NCBI GenBank assembly: GCA_029880105.1
Contig: JAOUPA010000069.1
Coordinates: 1 to 9,843, forward strand
DNA from: Gammaproteobacteria bacterium
Lineage (GTDB): Bacteria > Pseudomonadota > Gammaproteobacteria > SZUA-229
DNA: 9,843 nucleotides
Reading direction: 5' to 3'
The notes below the pieces were generated by a model that saw only the letters and a list, made by a program, of their open reading frames with translations, was not told the origin of the DNA and ran no database searches. Positions 1 through 4,855 of this stretch are shown here, piece by piece. Positions within the stretch are counted from its first letter, which is position 1; each line of letters opens with the position of its first letter. Position numbers and translations under genes: made by a program.

Positions 1-72
1 TAAAGTTTATACGATGTTAAGGTGATTCTTTGGCCGTATTTACCCTATCTAAATATTCTGACTGGTTTGTTC

Positions 73-741
73 ATGATGATAAAAAAATTAACTTTGTTTT
101 TTGTGCTGTATTTCCAGTGTTTTATATACGTGGAAACGATAGCGGAACAGGCTAGTGAAGATTGTGATCCAGTGGTCAATCTTTCTACCCAGGCAGGAAC
201 TTTGCGGCAGACGTTGACGTTACTGGCTAAGCAGTATCATTTTGATCTAGCTTTTTCTATGGATGCAGACCGACCTGTTGAGTTAGCTGATTCAATGACA
301 CTAAGTCAAAGTATCAAGTATCTGACGGCTGATATAAATACTGTTATGCAGCATGAAAAGATAAAGGGCTGCACCAGGGGTAGACTGACTTCGTTGGAGG
401 TCTTACCCGTAGGCGAAGATGCCGAATATGTCTATGTGAAACCCAGTAATGATGGACCTGATTCGGTTCCAGTACAGTTAGAACAGAAACCGGTATTGCT
501 ACAGAATTCGCAAAAGAAATCGGAATTGGGTTATGTCGATAATCTGGAACTGTATGCTGAGGAGATCCTTTTGCATAAGCGAAAATTAGATGAATCTCTG
601 GCGCCTGAGCAAAGGCAGAAATTCAGATCTGTTATGAAACGGGTCAGACTACGGCTGGAGGCAGAGGGGGTGCTGGAGCCCAAAAGTTTTAATTCGGATG
701 AAATAGCTAAACGAATGAATAAAAACGCAACGCCTGAATAG
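73..741 (+). CDS. Exported protein with an STN-like (secretin/TonB short N-terminal) domain
   Basis: I do not recognise a named gene. From the ATG at 73 the product is 222 residues (221 from the ATG at 76); the frame is open back to a GTG at 22, but MMIKK followed by a hydrophobic stretch (residues 6-20) makes a normal signal peptide, with likely cleavage near TIA-EQA. None of the candidate starts has a clear Shine-Dalgarno, so the start is uncertain. Residues about 34-113 (VNLSTQAGTLRQTLTLLAKQ, then a GRLTSLEVLPVG strand) read like the STN fold found at the N-terminus of secretins and TonB-dependent receptors. C31 and C100 could form a periplasmic disulfide. The remainder (about 125-222) is charged and mostly helical in character, with no membrane segment and no secretin or receptor barrel, so the domain stands alone. 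A periplasmic location is inferred. No terminator is visible after the stop. Confidence 0.6.
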   Translation: MMIKKLTLFFVLYFQCFIYVETIAEQASEDCDPVVNLSTQAGTLRQTLTLLAKQYHFDLAFSMDADRPVELADSMTLSQSIKYLTADINTVMQHEKIKGCTRGRLTSLEVLPVGEDAEYVYVKPSNDGPDSVPVQLEQKPVLLQNSQKKSELGYVDNLELYAEEILLHKRKLDESLAPEQRQKFRSVMKRVRLRLEAEGVLEPKSFNSDEIAKRMNKNATPE

Positions 742-863
742 CCATACTGCTAGAAGATGAATAATAAATATTTTTTCTTGGTTATTCGTGTATTAGGTTA
801 AATAGAGCATCTCTTTTTTCTGCAAATAAAAAATTACTTAATCCAGTTTAAGTCGAATGATTA

Positions 864-885
864 ACTTGTGATCCAGTGCGCATTT
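864..885 (+). promoter_or_regulatory. CRP/FNR-family-like operator
   Basis: The core reads TGTGA (867-871), six bases, then GCGCA (878-882). Counted by eye over 22 positions, 16 match the E. coli CRP consensus, with a perfect left half and 3 of 5 in the right half. It overlaps the -35 of the candidate promoter. Its centre (874.5) lies about 26 nt upstream of the inferred start, nearer than a classical activating position, so if real it may repress or serve another promoter. This is a motif resemblance only. Confidence 0.3.
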
Positions 886-894
886 TTTTAAGAT
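866..894 (+). promoter_or_regulatory. Candidate sigma70 promoter of the PPC-repeat gene
   Basis: TTGTGA (866-871) and TAAGAT (889-894) are separated by exactly 17 nt and each matches 4 of 6 consensus bases. Transcription would start near 901, giving a leader of about 100 nt before the ATG at 1001. It is the best-spaced pair I found in the spacer, but not a strong promoter by sequence. Confidence 0.3.
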
Positions 895-1000
895 AAACTT
901 GCAAATTTCAGGGTAATACAACTGGATTTATGAGGCAGAATTCTGTTAAGGTTCGCCTTCTTTCAAGTTCAAATATAACAATAACAAGGGATACTCAATT

Positions 1001-2749
1001 ATGAATCTCAAACCAGTTGCACGTTTAATTTTCGGCGCATTGTTTGCCGGGCTGTCATATGGTGCTATTGCAGCAATTTCAGCCACCGATGATAGCTATG
1101 AAGAAAATGACACGCTGTCTACGGCCTATGATCATAGTTTCGGTGAATTAACAACAATAAATGGTGTATCCTGGGATCTGGACTGGTACAAAATTTATGT
1201 CACCCCCGGTTTCAATCGTGTCCAGATTGACCTCCAGCATCTGCATGCTGATGCCGACCTGGATCTTTTCTTGACCGATAGTCTTGGAAACTATCTGGAT
1301 TCGTCTGAAAGTGTCACCAACAACGAGTATATTGAATTTGATGTCGATCCAGCAGGCGGCACTTATTACATCTATGTTGATGTCTGGGGTAGCTATAATG
1401 GCGCCACTTATACATTATGGTGGGATGATATACAGCCGCCCTCTGCAACGGGTGATGATAATTATGAGGTAAACAACACAGCCTCAACTGCCTATGACCA
1501 CACCCTTAATGAAATGATCTGGCTGTCTGGCCTGTCGGGTTTAGGTATATCCAATGATGAAGACTGGTACAAGATTGAAGTCACTCCCGGTTATACGCAG
1601 GTGCAAATTGATGCGACTTTCTCATCAGCGTCTGCGGATATCGATATCGAGCTATATGATTCAACAGGCACTATCCTGCTTGCCTCTTCCTATTATGGGA
1701 CTGATAGTGAGAGTATCGACTATGACGTAGGTGCAGGTGGTTTTTACCTGATTAAGGTTACAACCTATGGTGGTTACGTTGGCGCCACCTATGATATGTA
1801 CTGGGATGATGTTATGCCCGCAGTTGCCCCGCCAACTGATGATTTATATGAAGAAAATGATGTACGCTCATCTGCGTATAACCTTGCTTCGAATAAGCTG
1901 ACCTGGCTATCTGCCCTCTCAGGAGAAGGTGTATCCAATGATGATGACTGGTATGCCATTAACGTGGTTTCTGGTGAAACAGAAGTTCAGGTTGAGGCGA
2001 CTTTCCTGCATGCCAGTGCTGACATAAATATCCATCTTTATGATGCGGTAGGCACGTTGTTGGCCTCTTCAACATCATTTACTGATAATGAGGTTATAAG
2101 CTTTGATGTGGGTGCTGCGGGTACCTATTATATTAAAGTTGATACCAACGCGGGTAACTTTAATGGTACAAACTATGATCTGCGATGGAATGCTGTCGCT
2201 GTACCGACTGGTGATGACAGTTATGAGTCAAATAATACACCTGCTACTGCATATAATCTTGGTGCTAACGAGGCGACGTTATTATCAAACCTGCTAGGGC
2301 TTGCTATATCCAACGATGCTGACTGGTATCTAATCGATGTAACGCCCGGTTATACACGAGTTCAAATTAACGCGACTTTCTCGCATACCAGTGCAGATAT
2401 AAACATTGAGCTTTATGATGCAACCGGCACTACTGTGCTAGCATCTTCAAACTCGACGACTGATAATGAGAGTATCGATTATGATGTAGGCACTGGAGGT
2501 GCTTATCTGATTAAGGTAACCACGCTTGTTGGTTCGTCAACCGGTACAACCAAGGGTGGAGCCAGTGCTGGAACTAGTAATTACAATGGATCAAGTTATG
2601 ATCTGTGGTGGGATGATATTACGCCTTCATCTCCTGCCCCTTCAGGCGGTGGCGGCGGTGGTGGTATGCTAAGCCTGCCGATGCTGATTTCATCACTGGG
2701 ATTGTTGGGCCTGCTGAGACGCTTCGGTCAGCGCAAGGCTGCTGCTTAG
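1001..2749 (+). CDS. Exported four-fold PPC-domain repeat protein with GlyGly-CTERM-like sorting tail
   Basis: The 582-residue product begins with a signal peptide (MNLKPVAR, hydrophobic core to about residue 24, AIAA). Four tandem beta-rich repeats follow at about 29-146, 151-273, 279-400 and 404-542. Each opens with D-D-x-Y-E-x-N-(D/N), contains a DWY motif and ends near a conserved Trp; the spacing and aromatic/Asp content match bacterial pre-peptidase C-terminal (PPC) domains, which usually accompany secreted proteases. There is no protease or other catalytic domain here. Repeat 4 carries a Gly/Ser/Thr-rich insertion before its last strand. The C-terminus has seven glycines (549-555), a 17-residue hydrophobic segment and RRFGQRK, the tripartite plan of GlyGly-CTERM (rhombosortase) signals, so cell-surface processing is inferred. 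AAGGG at 986-990 is the ribosome binding site, 10 nt before the ATG. The gene is monocistronic: own candidate promoter, strong terminator at 2776. Adhesion or surface scaffolding is possible but not shown. Confidence 0.85.
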   Translation: MNLKPVARLIFGALFAGLSYGAIAAISATDDSYEENDTLSTAYDHSFGELTTINGVSWDLDWYKIYVTPGFNRVQIDLQHLHADADLDLFLTDSLGNYLDSSESVTNNEYIEFDVDPAGGTYYIYVDVWGSYNGATYTLWWDDIQPPSATGDDNYEVNNTASTAYDHTLNEMIWLSGLSGLGISNDEDWYKIEVTPGYTQVQIDATFSSASADIDIELYDSTGTILLASSYYGTDSESIDYDVGAGGFYLIKVTTYGGYVGATYDMYWDDVMPAVAPPTDDLYEENDVRSSAYNLASNKLTWLSALSGEGVSNDDDWYAINVVSGETEVQVEATFLHASADINIHLYDAVGTLLASSTSFTDNEVISFDVGAAGTYYIKVDTNAGNFNGTNYDLRWNAVAVPTGDDSYESNNTPATAYNLGANEATLLSNLLGLAISNDADWYLIDVTPGYTRVQINATFSHTSADINIELYDATGTTVLASSNSTTDNESIDYDVGTGGAYLIKVTTLVGSSTGTTKGGASAGTSNYNGSSYDLWWDDITPSSPAPSGGGGGGGMLSLPMLISSLGLLGLLRRFGQRKAAA

Positions 2750-2775
2750 ATCTGCTCACGTTGTTGAGATGATAA

Positions 2776-2806
2776 ACAGCCGCTCCTTTCGAGCGGCTGT
2801 TTTTTT
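2776..2806 (+). terminator. Strong intrinsic terminator after the PPC-repeat gene
   Basis: A perfect 10-bp stem, ACAGCCGCTC (2776-2785) with GAGCGGCTGT (2791-2800), encloses the loop CTTTC, and seven T (2800-2806) follow. Two flanking A-T pairs can extend the stem. It begins 27 nt after the stop codon. The minus-strand side has only a short T run, so it mainly terminates plus-strand transcription. Confidence 0.93.
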
Positions 2807-2865
2807 GCATTACACAAAGCGGCCTGTGCCTGAGTTAATTACATCACTCAATAGAAGTGAAGGTT

Positions 2866-2890
2866 AAAAAATTAAGTAGCCGCTAATTTT
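2866..2890 (-). terminator. Possible AT-rich terminator of ychJ
   Basis: Read on the minus strand, AAAATTA (2890-2884) pairs with TAATTTT (2874-2868) around a nine-base loop and runs into six T (2871-2866, partly within the stem). It lies about 22 nt past the ychJ stop. The stem is entirely A-T, so it would be weak, but position and T run fit. Confidence 0.35.
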
Positions 2891-2912
2891 GTTGTTTGGT
2901 TGCCGATCAGTT

Positions 2913-3302
2913 CTAGGTCACTTCGCCATCAATGTAGGACCAGTTACCACTGCTATCACGTATAAACCGGCTCACTTCGTGTAGCCGATAGGCGCGGCCA
3001 TTCTGTTTGTAGATAGCGGTAAACTCCACATTGCCTTCGTTGTCATTAATCATGCCTCTATCACTGTTTACGATGCGCAGGCGAATCCATTGAGTGGTGG
3101 GATTGAAATCGATGGTTTCGGGTTGTGTTTGGTCATGCCAGCTATTTAGTAAATAGGCCTCATCATGTTTTACATAGGCGCAGTAACGTGAGCGCATTAG
3201 CTGTTCTGCGGTTTCTGGTTTTGCATCGTCGTTCAGGTATTTGGCACAGCATTGTTGAAATGATATTTCTGACCCACAGGGGCATTTTTCTGTTTTGTTC
3301 AT
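2913..3302 (-). CDS. ychJ: YchJ family (UPF0225) SEC-C motif protein
   Basis: The 129-residue protein begins with a metal-binding SEC-C-type motif, C7-P-C9-G-S and C18-C19, followed by the conserved SRYCAY segment (about 38-43) and an NTF2-like domain with WIRL, VEFTAIY and LHEVSRF strands. That order and length are typical of the E. coli YchJ family. The family has no well-established biochemical role; zinc binding by the cysteine/histidine motif is inferred from SEC-C domains. It is predicted cytosolic, with no signal peptide or membrane segment. It converges with the PPC gene and diverges from the qmo operon, with 263 nt between the two starts. No good Shine-Dalgarno precedes the ATG (the region reads TTTTAAACG), so translation may be weak, but the N-terminal cysteine motif directly after the ATG supports this start. 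No relation to sulfur metabolism is evident. Confidence 0.9.
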   Translation of the reverse strand: MNKTEKCPCGSEISFQQCCAKYLNDDAKPETAEQLMRSRYCAYVKHDEAYLLNSWHDQTQPETIDFNPTTQWIRLRIVNSDRGMINDNEGNVEFTAIYKQNGRAYRLHEVSRFIRDSSGNWSYIDGEVT

Positions 3303-3356
3303 CGTTTTAAACTGTAAATTCTACTGTGATTTGAGCGTTTTTTTATTTTCTGTTCT

Positions 3357-3390
3357 TTCTATAAAGAAATTCTATCTGCTTATAGAATTT
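3357..3390. promoter_or_regulatory. TTCTAT repeat cluster / palindrome, possible operator
   Basis: TTCTAT occurs at 3357-3362 and 3370-3375 as direct repeats 13 bp apart, and inverted (ATAGAA) at 3382-3387. The last two lie in a perfect 9-bp inverted repeat, AAATTCTAT (3367-3375) and ATAGAATTT (3382-3390), around CTGCTT. The site lies 65 nt from the ychJ start and 175 nt from qmoA, as expected for a dimeric regulator in a divergent region, or it may form an AT-rich hairpin. No regulator is identified. Confidence 0.35.
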
Positions 3391-3440
3391 TCCTACCCCA
3401 ACAATTGCCCAGTATATAGAGAAATTGGGCCGAAACGGGT

Positions 3441-3521
3441 ATGATATGCACTCCCTGCGTCAGGGGTATTATGCTGGCGTTCTGGAATGAATTCTTGGGT
3501 CTTTTTATCTTTATGATTTAA
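3441..3521 (+). other. Possible leader-peptide ORF upstream of qmoA
   Basis: An ATG at 3441 opens 26 codons ending in TAA at 3519-3521; an internal ATG at 3471 would give the 16-residue MLAFWNEFLGLFIFMI, preceded by AGGGG (3462-3466) only 4 nt upstream. The peptide would be hydrophobic and Phe-rich. The stop codon falls where the right arm of the terminator-like hairpin begins, so a ribosome finishing this ORF would cover the left arm. A short ORF can arise by chance, the Shine-Dalgarno spacing is poor, and there is no homology support. Confidence 0.2.
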
Positions 3522-3533
3522 AAGACTTTTTTT
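3499..3533 (+). promoter_or_regulatory. Terminator-like hairpin in the qmo operon leader, candidate attenuator
   Basis: GTCTTTT (3499-3505) pairs perfectly with AAAAGAC (3520-3526), and seven T follow at 3527-3533. Inside, ATC (3507-3509) can pair with GAT (3515-3517) around TTTAT. The hairpin ends 32 nt before the qmoA ATG and 22 nt before its Shine-Dalgarno, so it would sit in the operon's 5' leader if transcription starts upstream. The stem is AT-rich with only two G-C pairs, so it is a weak terminator at best. It may end a short upstream transcript or control entry into the operon. I found no convincing promoter in 3303-3565, so its place in the transcript is inferred. Confidence 0.4.
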
Positions 3534-3565
3534 GATACTGACACGCGATCCTTTGGAGGAATAAG

Positions 3566-4852
3566 ATGTCGGATATAGTTGCAACTAACCAGACCATACT
3601 GGTTGTTGGCGGAGGCATCAGCGGCATGACTGCTGCGCTTGAGGCTGCTGAAGTTGGCAAACAGGTCATCGTGATTGAGAAACGCCCCTTTATTGGTGGT
3701 CGTGTTTCTCAACTTTATAAATACTTTCCCAAGCTGTGCTTCCCGACCTGTGGCCTGGAAATTAACCAGCGTCGTATGAATGCCAATAAGAACATCACAG
3801 TTGTGACTATGGCTGAGGTGACAGGTCTGGAAGGTGAGGCCGGTAATTACACTGCGACAGTGAAAATTAGCCCACGTTATGTAAATTCAAATTGTACGGC
3901 CTGTGGTGCCTGTGGTGATGCGGTTGAGTCTGAGTTTGATAACGAGTTCAACTACAACATGGATAAGCATAAAGGCGCATACCTGCCATACAACCTGGCA
4001 CAGCCAAAGCGTTATGTGATCGATCCCCAGATGATTGGTACTGATGATGCGCAGAAAGCCAAAGATGCGTGTAAGTTTGATGCGATTGATCTGGATATGC
4101 AGGAAGAGACTATCGAACTGAAGGCCGGTGCTGTTATCTGGGCAACGGGCTGGCGTCCATATGATGCTAACAAGATTCAACCTTACGGTTATGACCGTAT
4201 AAAGAATGTGATTACCAGTGTCGAGTTCGAGCGTATGATGGATCCATTCGGTCCTACGGGCGGCAAGCTGGTTCGTCCTTCTGATGGTGCTGAAGCCAAG
4301 AACGTGGCCTTCATTCAGTGTGCTGGTTCACGTGACCGCAACTACCTGAAACATTGTTCACGTATTTGTTGCATGGCTTCATTGAAACAGAGTACTTACG
4401 TGAGTGAGAAATACGGTGATGATGCCAATGTTTCTATTTACTACATTGATATTCGCGCCATAGACCGTTTTGATGATTTCTACCAGAGAGTAAAAGAAGA
4501 CAAGAACGTGACGTTTATCAAGTCAAAAGTAGCCAGCATTGTTGAGAACAAGGCGAACGGTAATCCAACACTGCACGGTGTAGATACCGAAGGTTACAAC
4601 CGCTATGCCAATGAACATGACCTGGTGGTTCTGGCTGTTGGTATGGAGCCAAGTGTTGATAAGGACACATTCCCAATTGAACTTAAAGTGAATGACGAAG
4701 GCTTCATTGAGTATGATGAGGCAAATGGTGGCGTATTTGCCGCAGGTTGTTCATCTGATGCGTTGGACGTCAACCGTGCCGTTCAACATGCAACAGCATC
4801 TGCGTTACGTGCCATCCAGGTCGTGAACCGCGTTGCAAAGGCGGAGGGTTAA
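3566..4852 (+). CDS. qmoA: QmoA, HdrA-like FAD/iron-sulfur subunit of the APS reductase-linked complex
   Basis: The 428-residue flavoprotein has an N-terminal FAD-binding Rossmann motif G15-x-G17-x2-G20 (VVGGGISGMTAALEAAE), then C58-FPT-C62. C110-x2-C113-x2-C116 with a distant C169 suit one [4Fe-4S] cluster. The HdrA signature C252-A-G-S-R ... C264-S-R-I-C268-C269 and a C-terminal FAD segment (GGVFAAGCSSD, about 389-399) follow. Length and layout match QmoA of sulfate reducers and sulfur oxidizers, where Qmo exchanges electrons between AprBA and the respiratory chain. Compared with methanogen HdrA as I recall it, the ferredoxin-like insert is reduced: Val is at 120 where a fourth nearby Cys would be expected, leaving C169 as the likely ligand. 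The start is fixed by a strong GGAGG (3555-3559) 6 nt upstream. It leads a four-gene operon, with qmoB 3 nt after its stop. Cytosolic. In a gammaproteobacterium the oxidative direction (sulfite to sulfate) is inferred. Confidence 0.92.
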   Translation: MSDIVATNQTILVVGGGISGMTAALEAAEVGKQVIVIEKRPFIGGRVSQLYKYFPKLCFPTCGLEINQRRMNANKNITVVTMAEVTGLEGEAGNYTATVKISPRYVNSNCTACGACGDAVESEFDNEFNYNMDKHKGAYLPYNLAQPKRYVIDPQMIGTDDAQKAKDACKFDAIDLDMQEETIELKAGAVIWATGWRPYDANKIQPYGYDRIKNVITSVEFERMMDPFGPTGGKLVRPSDGAEAKNVAFIQCAGSRDRNYLKHCSRICCMASLKQSTYVSEKYGDDANVSIYYIDIRAIDRFDDFYQRVKEDKNVTFIKSKVASIVENKANGNPTLHGVDTEGYNRYANEHDLVVLAVGMEPSVDKDTFPIELKVNDEGFIEYDEANGGVFAAGCSSDALDVNRAVQHATASALRAIQVVNRVAKAEG

Positions 4853-4855
4853 GAA

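Larger units (their letters stand above)
742..1000. other. Spacer between the STN-like gene and the PPC-repeat gene
   Basis: The 259-nt spacer has no convincing ORF or RNA gene. It holds a candidate promoter (866-894) overlapping a CRP-like palindrome, three copies of ATCCAGT (841, 871 and, inverted, 921), a perfect 10-bp palindrome CAGAATTCTG at 936-945, and a small AAGG-TTCG-CCTT hairpin at 948-959 in what would be the 5' leader of the PPC gene. Confidence 0.6.

Noticed and set aside
22..72. Upstream GTG extension of the STN-like gene
   Set aside because: Starting at 22 would put 17 extra residues before a normal signal peptide, and no ribosome binding site favours it; the ATG at 73 or 76 fits better.
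3331..3365. TTGAGC ... TATAAA as a promoter for the qmo operon
   Set aside because: The spacing is 23 nt, too long for a sigma70 promoter. No other -35/-10 pair in 3303-3565 was convincing, so no qmo promoter is called.
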